Assembly (NCBI GenBank): GCA_965178125.1
Contig: OZ237771.1
Coordinates: 541,205-605,204 of the forward strand
DNA: 64,000 nt
Direction: 5' to 3'
DNA from: Bilabrum cf. latius
Taxonomy: Eukaryota > Bigyra: Bicosoecida > Bigyra > Bicosoecida
Shown: positions 46,754 to 58,832 of the stretch, piece after piece
How the letters are laid out: each line of letters starts with the position of its first letter
Numbering within the stretch: position 1 is the stretch's first letter
Notes under the pieces: model-generated
What the model saw: only the letters and a program-made list of their open reading frames with translations
The model's database searches: none
What the model was told of the DNA's origin: nothing
Program-made: the position numbers and the translations under genes

Positions 46754-49615
46754 ATGGCGGCTGCTCCCCGAGTTGCTGAGAAAGGGAGTAAACGTTTCAA
46801 CTAGTTGCGCGAGCGAGGAAATGATTCGCAGGCCATCCTTCAAGCAAATGGCGTTAGAGTGTGGGTCAACAAGCAAGTTATTGGATTGAATAGTGAGCAT
46901 GCAGCTATAGAGCTGGCCGTGTTGACACAGTCCGCCATTCTGCTGTAGTCATCACCCGGCTAGTCGAAGGTGGATCCATTGCTGCGACTGAGTACCTTTG
47001 ATATCGTGGGTGCTCGAGTTGCATCGGCAGGACCCATCCGCCCTACAGACCCAGATCCACCTGTGCCTGGGGCAGACGATAGGCTTGTGAACGTGGTGGC
47101 TTGGCCCCGACCGGCGGAACCGGAGGGTTTCGCGTCTGGCTCGCACGACGCCCAGGGCGGGTGCTGCTCCTCCTGCGGGGCATCCTCCACTGCCATTGAC
47201 CTAAGGCCGCATGGATCGCTGCAAGCGGCTGCCGCTGAAGCCCGCGCAGCCGGCCTGTCCGTATCCGAGTCGGCGCTGCGGAAGGCCGCGGGAGCAACCG
47301 GGCGCGGGGCTGCGCTCCGAGGGGATGGGGGGGCGGGCCCAGGCACGGCTGGGGCGGCTCCCTCTACGCATGCATCGGATATGCACGCAGCACACGCTGC
47401 CCCGGTCGCGCCTGTCCCTGGCAGTGCACTGCACTTCGAGCACGTCAGCCATGTTCGTGATGCTGGTGCGAAGCTTCCTTGGTGTGATGAGTGTGGTGGC
47501 ACCTCAGGCGAGGTGCGGCAGCTCGAGCCCGATATTTCGGACGCACCGGAAGAGGGGGGCAGTCCGGTCACGGGCAGTGATGGTGATGGTGATGGTGATG
47601 GTGATGGTGATGGTGGTGGCGAGGCAGGGGCAGGGGCAGGAGCAGGGGCAGGGGCCAAAGGAGGTTCGATCCTTCGGCAGGCCTCGAGACACCAGGCCCG
47701 ATGGAGGAACGAGCCGAGGGCAGCGCCCTTCCGGCCTGCGCAGGTGAGGGGGAGGGACCCCCCTGGGCGGCAGAGGGTGCTCCTGACGATGCTGCTGCCT
47801 TCCGCGCGGGAGGCCACCGACTGGGCGAGGGCGCTGCAGCGACTGGGCCGCGGGCTGCCCGTGGTGCGGCACTCAGGAGGCGAAGAGGGTGGAGAAGGGA
47901 GCGATGTCCCGCCGGGGGCCGTGCTGCCCGCCCCCCGGCGCCGCCTTCTGGTGATTGCATCGGACGCAAGTGGAATGGGTACGGCCAAGGATCTTCTCGG
48001 CGACCACTGGCGGCCCTTGCTGGAGCAGGACGGGGGCTGCGAGGTGGAGGAGATGTGGACTAGCGCGCCGGGGGATGCGCAGGGCATGATGCAGCGGCTG
48101 GACGTGAGCCGGGTGGATGCTGCGGTGGCCTGCGGGGGCGATGGTATCCTGCACGAGATGGTGCAGGGGCTGCTAGGCAGGGAGGACTGGGCCAGGGCAC
48201 GGCTGCTGCCGCTGGGGCACCTCCCTGCGGGCAGCGGCAACGGGATGAGCAGGAGTGCCGCCTCTGCAGCCAGGGAGCCCTGGGACCGCGTGAGTCCTGC
48301 CTTCTTGCTGTGCAAGGGGGGTGTCTCGCCGCTGGATGTGGCCGCCACAGATGTGTGGCCCGAGGGGGAGAAGGCCCCCAGGCGGGTGTACTCCATCCAC
48401 CAGATCGAGTGGGCGGTGGCGGCGGACATCGACAGGGAGAGTGAGGCTTACCGGTGCCTGGGCCCCGACCGGTTTGCTGTGGCTGGCCTCGTGCGGGCGT
48501 TCTGCGTGCGGTGGTACGGGGGCAGGCTGTTCCTGCTGCGGGCAGGGCACAAGGGGGTGGGGCCTGTGGGCGCTGGGGGTGCCTCGTATGAGCCAGGCCA
48601 TGGCTTAGACCGCCCCGGTGAGCACAAGGAGGGGGAGAGCGCGGCAGCTGCACCGAGTAACAGTGGCGGGATCACGGTATCTATGGGGGCGGGAGACCCC
48701 CAGGAGGCCTTGCTGGGCACGGGCACTTCATCTGCCTCTGCAGCAGGAAACAAGCAGGCCACGGTTTCCTCTTCCAATTCCAGTGGACTGGTAGACCCCT
48801 CTGTCTTCCGGAAGGCCTCTAGCCCAGCCTTTGACTGGAGGGACGACTCCACCCGGTCCCACGAGCAAGCCTCTTCGGCGGCTCACACGGTGGTACTGGC
48901 CTCTCCTGATCTTCCCGCTGATGCCATCCACGGGGAGAGCGAGCCGGCCGCAGCAACGAGCGGGGCAGCGGCTCCGCGGGACGAGTAGGAGGCTCAGCCA
49001 CAAGACGGCAAGCAGGAGCAGGCCACTCGTCACACCCTCAGGAACGTGCACCTGCCTCCCTTGACCTCTACGATCGGTGGAGTGGGGGGCCCAGGAGCAC
49101 CCCTTACTCAAGCCACTGGATCCACTCCAGACGTACCCAGGGGGGCGGGGCCAGGAGCCCCGAGCGAGGACTTGGGGGGCCGGCGGCGCACCGGTGGGTT
49201 GGGTGCCGGGGGCCGGTGGGAGGTGGTGGAGGGCACCTTCTCGTACTTTTGGGCCTGCAGCTCCACGCACCAGAGCTACGACGTGAGCGCTGCCCCGCAC
49301 TCTCGGTTCGACGATGGGGCGGCGTGGGTGACGCACGCGGGCCCGGCTCGGTGCTGCGGGATGGTGCAGCTGCTGCTGGGGCTGGACGAGGACGGGGGGC
49401 TGACGAGGCTGCCCTGGGTGGATGAAGACCCCGTGGTGGCGTGGAGGCTCGAGCCGGGGCCCAAAGCGGTGGCAGGCACGCAGGTGATGGTGGATGGGGA
49501 GGCGGTCGGGCATGGCCCGGTGCAGAGCGAGATCCACAGGGGCCTCCTGAGGCTCATCACCGGGGTCCCGATGGGAGATGCGCTGCCTGCAGAGGATAGA
49601 GCCGGTCTTGTCTAA
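46754..49615 (+). CDS. SPHK: Sphingosine kinase
   Basis: ATG 46754 to TAA 49613-49615 gives 953 residues, with TAG as Gln at 46802, 46946, 46961 and 48986. The DAGK-type catalytic domain is clear: RRLLVIASDASGMGTAKDLL (near residue 396), AVACGGDGILHEMVQGLLGR (the GGDG substrate/ATP loop), LPLGHLPAGSGNG and ADIDRESEAYRCLGPDRF (against ADVDIESEKYRWLG in SphK). The C-terminal block has HSRFDDGAAWVTH, CCGMVQLLLGLDEDG and VDGEAVGHGPVQSEIH. TAG 48986 separates the two catalytic halves, so readthrough is needed for a complete enzyme. The reaction is ATP-dependent phosphorylation of sphingoid bases to sphingosine-1-phosphate. About 390 residues of low-complexity and partly PH-like sequence precede the catalytic domain, with a long insert (residues about 600-780) inside it. 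The TAA at the family's C-terminus supports UAA as a stop. Confidence 0.92.
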
Positions 49616-49716
49616 CCATTGGTAATAAGCAACCAATGTCAACATGAGCTGGGGGCAAAGCTGCACTAAACTGCACTGTTGCCCAACTGAGCTGCCTCGC
49701 TTGCTTGACACATAAC

Positions 49717-52035
49717 ATGGATCTCGAGAGAGTGTCATCGGAAGCCATTTTCGCTAGCTAGTGGCTCCGTAAGCGCCTTCGGCGGGAGCATGGGAATCGA
49801 ATCCAAGGACCACTGAATGCTTTCGTTCGAGACCATGAGAAGAAGTCTAGTGCGGAAGCAGAAGCTCTAGAAGCCTGGGAGGCCTCCCCAAGTGATAATA
49901 GTGCGCAAGATTATGTTCTCATGCAAAAGTCGTTAATGCCCCCGCCATTTCAGAAGCAATTATTGCCTGAAAGGCTTGGACCTGGCCCCACTGTTCGAAT
50001 GCTGCAGCTGAACCCAGACAGGGGGGCAGCCAACCTAGCCACTTCGTTCGCAACCCAGATGGAAAGACAATATAGTGGTGATAGTATTGGCATGCTCAGC
50101 CGATTGCCACGGGAAGCAGTAGCAGCTGGAATGAGATGGGGGTGGGTCCACTGGCTAGCCGACGGACTGCCACAGCTGAGCCCGCCATCCTCCAGAAAAC
50201 AGAGCAAAGAGCACACAAACTTGCAGCGCGTCGTTGGAGCCATTGCGCCTAGGCTCGCCCCAATGATGCTCACGCCGGTCGTAGCAGTTGCTGGAAGCCC
50301 TCCTCAGGCTGCTGGAGGCGAGCAGCTGTATATCACATCGGGGCCTGGCAGAAGGCTGCTGGGACAGACACGGTCCTCCCAGAGCGCAGGCAGTGCGTCC
50401 TCGCGTCAATTGGCGTGTGCAGCCGCGAACAGTCGGCTGCAGCTGGCCGTATCTGCCGGTGCAGTGGCGGTTCAGTCACCTGCCGGCGCCATGCCAGCCG
50501 GCTCCCTGGCCCGGCGCAAGGGGGGCGAGCTGGGCTGCTGGAAGCGAGACATGGCGCGGTGGGCGGCAGCCTTCGCACAGCGATGGGCAAGGCAGGGAAA
50601 ATCAATGGCGGGCCAGGGGCAGAGACAGGGACAGGGGCCGGTGCATCAGGACCCCACGGCGGAGGTGCCAGTGGGCAGCGGGCGAGCCGTCGGGCCCTGG
50701 CCCAGGCCCATGCCAGCAGTGCTAAGCAAGAAACACAGGCCCCAAGGGGCCGCCCCGAGCCGGCTGCAACCCTACCTGTCCCTTGTGTGGGCGCATGCCC
50801 AGGCGCTGGCTGCAGGGGAGGTGCCTGTCAGGGTGGCGGTGCCGGTGCTGGGGCTGCGGGAGGCTGCGCGGCTGTCGGCGTGCGCGGGTCGATTAGATGC
50901 TGCCATGCAACGACCTGGCGCGCTGGGACTGGGGCTAGGGCTGGCCATGCTTCGAATAGGCGTCGGCAGCTGGGTGTCTGGCAGCTGGACCGTGGCAGAG
51001 GCACAGCTGAGCTTCAGGAGAGTAGAGCTCGGGAGAGAGCATGGGCTTGGCAGTTTCGATGGCGCAGACGGACCATCCGAATCTAGCAAGGTAAGCGCCA
51101 GCCCGAGTACAGACCCACGAGGAGAGGTGCCAGGTGATGTCACCAGTACTGTGCAGGACTGTGTATACAGACAGGCGCTTGGCCTCATGCTCCGTGTGTC
51201 CGTGGATGCCTGCGAGCGAGGGCTAGCCGAAGCGCAGTGGAGTGGAACCTTGGGAGCAGACCGACGAGCTGCACGGGAAGCATCCATCTCTTCTTCTGGC
51301 GATCACCATGCCCCCCTGAATGTGAGGGTCGCCAGGGTGGCGCTGGATGGGAGCCGTGGCTAGCTGCGTGGCCCTCGGCAAGAGCTTCAGAGGTGCCTGT
51401 AGATGCAGCCAGCTGCATAGGGCAGCCGTATTCACATCCCCTCTCGGCTGTGGGCGGCACTTCTCGGCTCCCCTCTCACTGCAGAGGAAATCTTTGCAGC
51501 TGCACAAGCGTCGACTTCTGGACCCAGCATTCAGAGCGGTGGTCGACCCAAGCCATGCCCAGCGGCTCGGGCTGCAGCAAGCGTAGCATGCGAGGCGCTG
51601 GCAGTTGCGGGTCCTGAGCGGCGCGAGTATCTGAAGGTATTCTTGAAGATGACGGGCGCGTATCCGTCGATGGCTTACGCGTAGGATCTACCGAAGTACG
51701 CCTGCCTGCGAACGCAACCAACCGATGGCACACTTATCATTGCTGCACCGAGGAGGGGGCTCTGTGATGGGGCACGTGCGGGAGGCGTGGTTGGCGCGTG
51801 GCTCATTACAGCAGAGCAGTCTGCCTCAGGTGATGGAGCTGCAGCATTGGTTGGCCGACATGTGTTGGAGATCGTACGTCCGGACCGTGGTAGCACTGGA
51901 GTTGAGTGGCTCAGAGAGGTTGGCGAAATAGTGGCGGTGCCTGCAATCGCGGTGCGAGCTCAGGCGAACCTCACATTGCTGAACGCAGCCGCTCCTAAGA
52001 CGAAGGTGGAGCGACTACCTCTAGACTTTCAGTAA
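49717..52035 (+). CDS. Hypothetical protein, about 772 residues
   Basis: ATG 49717 to TAA 52033-52035 gives one fr​ame with TAG as Gln at 49759, 51361, 51400, 51418 and 51682. The N-terminus is basic and helical (WLRKRLRREHGNRIQGPLNA). The middle is Ala/Gly/Gln-rich, with strand-like parts such as PVRVAVPVLGLREAARLSAC. The C-terminal 220 residues look folded (EYLKVFLKMTGAYPSMAYA; GTLIIAAPRRGLCDGARAG; GVEWLREVGEIVAVPAIAV) and are reached only through four TAGs. I recognise no family. Its start lies 101 bp after the sphingosine kinase stop. It is the last gene before the satellite region. Confidence 0.68.
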
Positions 52036-52385
52036 ATGATTTTGGGTGCGTGCAGCAACGCTACGGCTACGAACCAACTCAAACACGTTTGATGCAGGTC
52101 GACAATGGATGCCACTGAATGGTCTACCATCCGGATCGGAACTCTTGGAGCACACGGTGGGCGGCGATTGTCACGAATTGTGGCCCACGGTTCAGCTTGC
52201 AGCTGCCATTAGTCACCCGCGTTGGCCTTTCAAGCACATGTGTCGTGCAGCAAGATATATTTGCTGCACCAAAGGTGTCAACCGCGCTCGCGAGGCTCCT
52301 GCGGAAGCTCTCGGTGTATCGGGATGTTAGCCATGGATCATCTAAGCGTGTTCCCCACCACTAACCTTCTGTTTGTAGCCCCATC
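52036..52385. other. Unique spacer between last left-arm gene and satellites
   Basis: About 350 bp without a supported gene. Short open frames exist on the plus strand, but none has a recognisable domain or splice structure. The region changes directly into the 53-bp minisatellite. Confidence 0.5.
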
Positions 52386-52905
52386 CACCGCATGCACACT
52401 CAACCTGCTTGCACCGGCACACGAAACATGACCCAATCCACCGCACGCACACCCAACCTGCTTGCACCAGCACACGAAACATGGCCCCATCCACCGCACG
52501 CACACCCAACCTGCTTGCACCAGCACACGAAACATGGCCCCATCCACCGCACGCACACCCAACCTGCTTGCACCAGCACACGAAACATGGCCCCATCCAC
52601 CGCACGCACACCCAACCTGCTTGCACCAGCACACGAAACATGGCCCCATCCACCGCACGCACACCCAACCTGCTTGCACCAGCACACGAAACATGGCCCC
52701 ATCCACCGCACGCACACCCAACCTGCTTGCACCAGCACACGAAACATGGCCCCATCCACCGCACGCACACCCAACCTGCTTGCACCAGCACACGAAACAT
52801 GGCCCCATCCACCGCACGCACACCCAACCTGCTTGCACCAGCACACGAAACATGGCCCCATCCACCGCACGTACACCCAACCTGCTTGCACCAGCACACA
52901 AAACA
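52386..52905. repeat. 53-bp minisatellite (about 10 copies)
   Basis: A 53-bp unit containing CACCCAACCTGCTTGCACC and CACGAAACATGG is repeated about ten times; the outermost copies are diverged and the inner ones are almost identical. 53 is not a multiple of three, so long ORFs appear in several frames on both strands. These are artefacts. It lies about 130 bp left of the first TTAGGG array, a typical subtelomeric setting. Confidence 0.93.
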
Positions 52906-53045
52906 TTAGGGTTAGAGGCCCCGCACGGAACCTGAACGGAGAACCTTCTTCCTTGGTTCTCCCTAATTCTTCTCGAGGAAACTTCCAGGAAAGCATCCGA
53001 ATATGCAACTTTGAGCGCGGGCTGGAGCTTCAATTAATGCAATAG

Positions 53046-54185
53046 GTTTAGGGTTAGGGTTAGGTTAGGGTTAGGGTTAGGGCTAGGGTATCAGGGGGTC
53101 TTTAGGTTTTTTAGGGTTTTTTTTAGGGTTAGGGTTAGGGTTAGGGTTAGGGTTAGGGTTAGGGTTAGGGTTAGGGTTAGGGTTAGGGTTAGGGTTAGGG
53201 TTAGGGTTAGGGTTAGGGTTAGGGTTAGGGTTAGGGTTAGGGTTAGGGTTAGGGTTAGGGTTAGGGTTAGGGTTAGGGTTAGGGTTAGGGTTAGGGTTAG
53301 GGTTAGGGTTAGGGTTAGGGTTAGGGTTAGGGTTAGGGTTAGGGTTAGGGTTAGGGTTAGGGTTAGGGTTAGGGTTAGGGTTAGGGTTAGGGTTAGGGTT
53401 AGGGTTAGGGTTAGGGTTAGGGTTAGGGTTAGGGTTAGGGTTAGGGTTAGGGTTAGGGTTAGGGTTAGGGTTAGGGTTAGGGTTAGGGTTAGGGTTAGGG
53501 TTAGGGTTAGGGTTAGGGTTAGGGTTAGGGTTAGGGTTAGGGTTAGGGTTAGGGTTAGGGTTAGGGTTAGGGTTAGGGTTAGGGTTAGGGTTAGGGTTAG
53601 GGTTAGGGTTAGGGTTAGGGTTAGGGTTAGGGTTAGGGTTAGGGTTAGGGTTAGGGTTAGGGTTAGGGTTAGGGTTAGGGTTAGGGTTAGGGTTAGGGTT
53701 AGGGTTAGGGTTAGGGTTAGGGTTAGGGTTAGGGTTAGGGTTAGGGTTAGGGTTAGGGTTAGGGTTAGGGTTAGGGTTAGGGTTAGGGTTAGGGTTAGGG
53801 TTAGGGTTAGGGTTAGGGTTAGGGTTAGGGTTAGGGTTAGGGTTAGGGTTAGGGTTAGGGTTAGGGTTAGGGTTAGGGTTAGGGTTAGGGTTAGGGTTAG
53901 GGTTAGGGTTAGGGTTAGGGTTAGGGTTAGGGTTAGGGTTAGGGTTAGGGTTAGGGTTAGGGTTAGGGTTAGGGTTAGGGTTAGGGTTAGGGTTAGGGTT
54001 AGGGTTAGGGTTAGGGTTAGGGTTAGGGTTAGGGTTAGGGTTAGGGTTAGGGTTAGGGTTAGGGTTAGGGTTAGGGTTAGGGTTAGGGTTAGGGTTAGGG
54101 TTAGGGTTAGGGTTAGGGTTAGGGTTAGGGTTAGGGTTAGGGTTAGGGTTAGGGTTAGGGTTAGGGTTAGGGTTAGGGTTAGGGT
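53046..54185 (+). repeat. Interstitial telomere-type array 1, (TTAGGG)n
   Basis: It begins with degenerate units up to about 53123 (variants such as TTTTTTTTAGGG and GGGCTAGGG). About 177 perfect TTAGGG units then run to 54185. The G-rich strand reads rightward, the orientation of a chromosome's right end, yet more than 9 kb of sequence follows. The unit is that of animals, fungi and several protists, not the plant-type TTTAGGG. Confidence 0.98.
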
Positions 54186-54244
54186 ATCTATTATAAAGTC
54201 AGGGACAGGGTCGGGGAAAAATATTTTCATCTTCACTTTTTGAC
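54186..54244. other. Telomere-satellite junction sequence, copy 1
   Basis: A short unique sequence (GTATCTATTATAAAGTCAGG and on through a poly-A/T patch) links the telomere array to the 155-bp satellite. An almost identical copy lies at 59967-60026 in the same position after the second array. Confidence 0.9.
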
Positions 54245-56207
54245 AAAATCCTGCGGGATACGATCTCGGCAACCACAGGAGATATGAAGACCGTTCAAAT
54301 TGCGTTGGGACGGCCTAGGGCCACATCATTGGCCAAATGTTCCTCAGGTTCCGCTTTTGACGCGCGGCGCCAATATTGGGCCTTGAAGATTTTCATGCTG
54401 AAATCCTGCGGGATACGATCTCGGCAACCACAGGAGATATGAAGACCGTTCAAATTGCGTTGGGACGGCCTAGGGCCACAACATTGGCCAAATGTTCCTC
54501 AGGTTCCGCTTTTGACGCGCGGCGCCAATATTGGGCCTTGAAGATTTTCATGCTGAAATCCTGCGGGATACGATCTCGGCAACCACAGGAGATATGAAGA
54601 CCGTTCAAATTGCGTTGGGACGGCCTAGGGCCACAACATTGGCCAAATGTTCCTCAGGTTCCGCTTTTGACGCGCGGCGCCAATATTGGGCCTTGAAGAT
54701 TTTCATGCTGAAATCCTGCGGGATACGATCTCGGCAACCACAGGAGATATGAAGACCGTTAAAATTGCATTGGGACGGCCTAGAGCCACATCATTGGCCA
54801 AATGTTCCTCAGGTTCCGCTTTTGACGCGCGGCGCCAATATTGGGCCTTGAAGATTTTCATGCTGAAATCCTGCGGGATACGATCTCGGCAACCACAGGA
54901 GATATGAAGACCGTTCAAATTGCGTTGGGACGGCCTAGGGCCACATCATTGGCCAAATGTTCCTCAGGTTCCGCTTTTGACGCGCGGCGCCAATATTGGG
55001 CCTTGAAGATTTTCATGCTGAAATCCTGCGGGATACGATCTCGGCAACCACAGGAGATATGAAGACCGTTCAAATTGCGTTGGGACGGCCTAGAGCCACA
55101 TCATTGGCCAAATGTTCCTCAGGTTCCGCTTTTGACGCGCGGCGCCAATATTGGGCCTTGAAGATTTTCATGCTGAAATCCTGCGGGATACGATCTCGGC
55201 AACCACAGGAGATATGAAGACCGTTCAAATTGCGTTGGGACGGCCTAGAGCCACATCATTGGCCAAATGTTCCTCAGGTTCCGCTTTTGACGCGCGGCGC
55301 CAATATTGGGCCTTGAAGATTTTCATGCTGAAATCCTGCGGGATACGATCTCGGCAACCACAGGAGATATGAAGACCGTTCAAATTGCGTTGGGACGGCC
55401 TAGGGCCACATCATTGGCCAAATGTTCCTCAGGTTCCGCTTTTGACGCGCGGCGCCAATATTGGGCCTTGAAGATTTTCATGCTGAAATCCTGCGGGATA
55501 CGATCTCGGCAACCACAGGAGATATGAAGACCGTTCAAATTGCGTTGGGACGGCCTAGAGCCACATCATTGGCCAAATGTTCCTCAGGTTCCGCTTTTGA
55601 CGCGCGGCGCCAATATTGGGCCTTGAAGATTTTCATGCTGAAATCCTGCGGGATACGATCTCGGCAACCACAGGAGATATGAAGACCGTTCAAATTGCGT
55701 TGGGACGGCCTAGGGCCACAACATTGGCCAAATGTTCCTCAGGTTCCGCTTTTGACGCGCAGCGCCAATATTGGGCCTTGAAGATTTTCATGCTGAAATC
55801 CTGCGGGATACGATCTCGGCAACCACAGGAGATATGAAGACCGTTCAAATTGCGTTGGGACGGCCTAGGGCCACATCATTGGCCAAATGTTCCTCAGGTT
55901 CCGCTTTTGACGCGCGGCGCCAATATTGGGCCTTGAAGATTTTCATGCTGAAATCCTGCGGGATACGATCTCGGCAACCACAGGAGATATGAAGACCGTT
56001 AAAATTGCATTGGGACGGCCTAGGGCCACATCATTGGCCAAATGTTCCTCAGGTTCCGCTTTTGACGCACGGCGCCAATATTGGGCCTTGAAGATTTTCA
56101 TGCTGAAATCCTGCGGGATACGATCTCGGCAACCACAGGAGATATGAAGACCGTTCAAATTGCGTTGGGACGGCCTAGGGCCACAACATTGGCCAAATGT
56201 TCCTCAG
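54245..56207. repeat. 155-bp satellite, array 1 (about 13 copies)
   Basis: The unit is 155 bp, with landmarks GGGATACGATCTCGGCAACC, ACATCATTGGCCAAATG and CGCGGCGCCAATATTGGG. Thirteen tandem copies differ at only a few positions (for example ACAACATT against ACATCATT, TAGGG against TAGAG). The last copy stops at about 56207. Short 73-codon ORFs in each unit are side effects of the repeat. Confidence 0.97.
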
Positions 56208-56244
56208 ATTCATTGTACTTCATTCAGTGCAAGTATGGCGTATT

Positions 56245-58720
56245 GAAACCTACTCGGGGGAGGTTTCAAAACCTACCCAGGGCGGTTTCAAAACCTACCC
56301 AGGGCGGTTTCAAAACCTACCCAGGGCGGTTTCAAAACCTACCCAGGGCGGTTTCAAAACCTACCCAGGGCGGTTTCAAAACCTACCCAGGGCGGTTTCA
56401 AAACCTACCCAGGGCGGTTTCAAAACCTACCCAGGGCGGTTTCAAAACCTACCCAGGGCGGTTTCAAAACCTACCCAGGGCGGTTTCAAAACCTACCCAG
56501 GGCGGTTTCAAAACCTACCCAGGGCGGTTTCAAAACCTACCCAGGGCGGTTTCAAAACCTACCCAGGGCGGTTTCAAAACCTACCCAGGGCGGTTTCAAA
56601 ACCTACCCAGGGCGGTTTCAAAACCTACCCAGGGCGGTTTCAAAACCTACCCAGGGCGGTTTCAAAACCTACCCAGGGCGGTTTCAAAACCTACCCAGGG
56701 CGGTTTCAAAACCTACCCAGGGCGGTTTCAAAACCTACCCAGGGCGGTTTCAAAACCTACCCAGGGCGGTTTCAAAACCTACCCAGGGCGGTTTCAAAAC
56801 CTACCCAGGGCGGTTTCAAAACCTACCCAGGGCGGTTTCAAAACCTACCCAGGGCGGTTTCAAAACCTACCCAGGGCGGTTTCAAAACCTACCCAGGGCG
56901 GTTTCAAAACCTACCCAGGGCGGTTTCAAAACCTACCCAGGGCGGTTTCAAAACCTACCCAGGGCGGTTTCAAAACCTACCCAGGGCGGTTTCAAAACCT
57001 ACCCAGGGCGGTTTCAAAACCTACCCAGGGCGGTTTCAAAACCTACCCAGGGCGGTTTCAAAACCTACCCAGGGCGGTTTCAAAACCTACCCAGGGCGGT
57101 TTCAAAACCTACCCAGGGCGGTTTCAAAACCTACCCAGGGCGGTTTCAAAACCTACCCAGGGCGGTTTCAAAACCTACCCAGGGCGGTTTCAAAACCTAC
57201 CCAGGGCGGTTTCAAAACCTACCCAGGGCGGTTTCAAAACCTACCCAGGGCGGTTTCAAAACCTACCCAGGGCGGTTTCAAAACCTACCCAGGGCGGTTT
57301 CAAAACCTACCCAGGGCGGTTTCAAAACCTACCCAGGGCGGTTTCAAAACCTACCCAGGGCGGTTTCAAAACCTACCCAGGGCGGTTTCAAAACCTACCC
57401 AGGGCGGTTTCGAAACCTACCCAGGGCGGTTTCGAAACCTACCCAGGGCGGTTTCAAAACCTACCCAGGGCGGTTTCAAAACCTACCCAGGGCGGTTTCA
57501 AAACCTACCCAGGGCGGTTTCAAAACCTACCCAGGGCGGTTTCAAAACCTACCCAGGGCGGTTTCAAAACCTACCCAGGGCGGTTTCAAAACCTACCCAG
57601 GGCGGTTTCAAAACCTACCCAGGGCGGTTTCAAAACCTACCCAGGGCGGTTTCAAAACCTACCCAGGGCGGTTTCAAAACCTACCCAGGGCGGTTTCAAA
57701 ACCTACCCAGGGCGGTTTCAAAACCTACCCAGGGCGGTTTCAAAACCTACCCAGGGCGGTTTCAAAACCTACCCAGGGCGGTTTCAAAACCTACCCAGGG
57801 CGGTTTCAAAACCTACCCAGGGCGGTTTCAAAACCTACCCAGGGCGGTTTCAAAACCTACCCAGGGCGGTTTCAAAACCTACCCAGGGCGGTTTCAAAAC
57901 CTACCCAGGGAGGTTTCAAAACCTACCCAGGGAGGTTTCAAAACCTACCCAGGGCGGTTTCAAAACCTACCCAGGGCGGTTTCAAAACCTACCCAGGGCG
58001 GTTTCAAAACCTACCCAGGGCGGTTTCAAAACCTACCCAGGGCGGTTTCAAAACCTACCCAGGGCGGTTTCAAAACCTACCCAGGGCGGTTTCAAAACCT
58101 ACCCAGGGCGGTTTCAAAACCTACCCAGGGCGGTTTCAAAACCTACCCAGGGCGGTTTCAAAACCTACCCAGGGCGGTTTCAAAACCTACCCAGGGCGGT
58201 TTCAAAACCTACCCAGGGCGGTTTCAAAACCTACCCAGGGCGGTTTCAAAACCTACCCAGGGCGGTTTCAAAACCTACCCAGGGAGGTTTCAAAACCTAC
58301 CCAGGGAGGTTTCAAAACCTACCCAGGGAGGTTTCAAAACCTACCCAGGGAGGTTTCAAAACCTACCCAGGGCGGTTTCAAAACCTACCCAGGGCGGTTT
58401 CAAAACCTACCCAGGGCGGTTTCAAAACCTACCCAGGGCGGTTTCAAAACCTACCCAGGGCGGTTTCAAAACCTACCCAGGGCGGTTTCAAAACCTACCC
58501 AGGGCGGTTTCAAAACCTACCCAGGGAGGTTTCAAAACCTACCCAGGGCGGTTTCAAAACCTACCCAGGGAGGTTTCAAAACCTACCCAGGGAGGTTTCA
58601 AAACCTACCCAGGGAGGTTTCAAAACCTACCCAGGGAGGTTTCAAAACCTACCCAGGGAGGTTTCAAAACCTACCCAGGGAGGTTTCAAAACCTACCCAG
58701 GGAGGTTTGAAACCTACCCT
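56245..58720. repeat. 22-bp satellite (about 110 copies)
   Basis: A strict 22-bp unit (TTTCAAAACCTA then CCCAGGGCGG) runs for about 2.45 kb. Most units are identical. A GGGAGG variant is scattered after about 57900 and dominates the last 150 bp; two neighbouring GGTTTCG variants lie near 57410-57430. Because 22 bp shifts the frame, three units give a 22-residue period and false ORFs of 837 and 915 codons. Confidence 0.97.
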
Positions 58721-58832
58721 AGGTGTGGGTTTGGGAATCCAGTGGTTATTGACCGATATTCAATGTTGTGGCTCGTTCTACGTAGCCATATGTATGCGTT
58801 AACCTCCTTGGTCGATACATCGCTTTGACATC

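Noticed and set aside
46970-48988. Sphingosine kinase ending at TAG 48988
   Set aside because: The C-terminal catalytic block (VDGEAVGHGPVQSEIH and others) continues in the same frame to TAA 49615, so the TAG is internal.
1-52035. Pseudogene-rich or error-rich region as explanation of the internal stops
   Set aside because: Interruptions are almost only TAG, always in frame, with no TAA or frameshift inside the conserved genes, and they fall on conserved Gln columns. Decay would give all three stops and indels.
53091-54272. 393-codon minus-strand ORF of Leu-Thr repeats
   Set aside because: It is the translation of the CCCTAA strand of the telomere array.
54376-56147. Serial 73-codon ORFs, one per 155-bp unit
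   Set aside because: They recur only because the satellite unit repeats. There is no coding signature, and the same holds at 60158-60844.
52386-58720. CRISPR-like array
   Set aside because: The repeats are directly adjacent, with no unique spacers, and the genome is eukaryotic. These are satellites.
56081-58828. 915- and 837-codon plus-strand ORFs
   Set aside because: They consist of the 22-bp satellite read in a 22-residue cycle. Two overlapping frames are equally open, and there is no unique sequence or domain.
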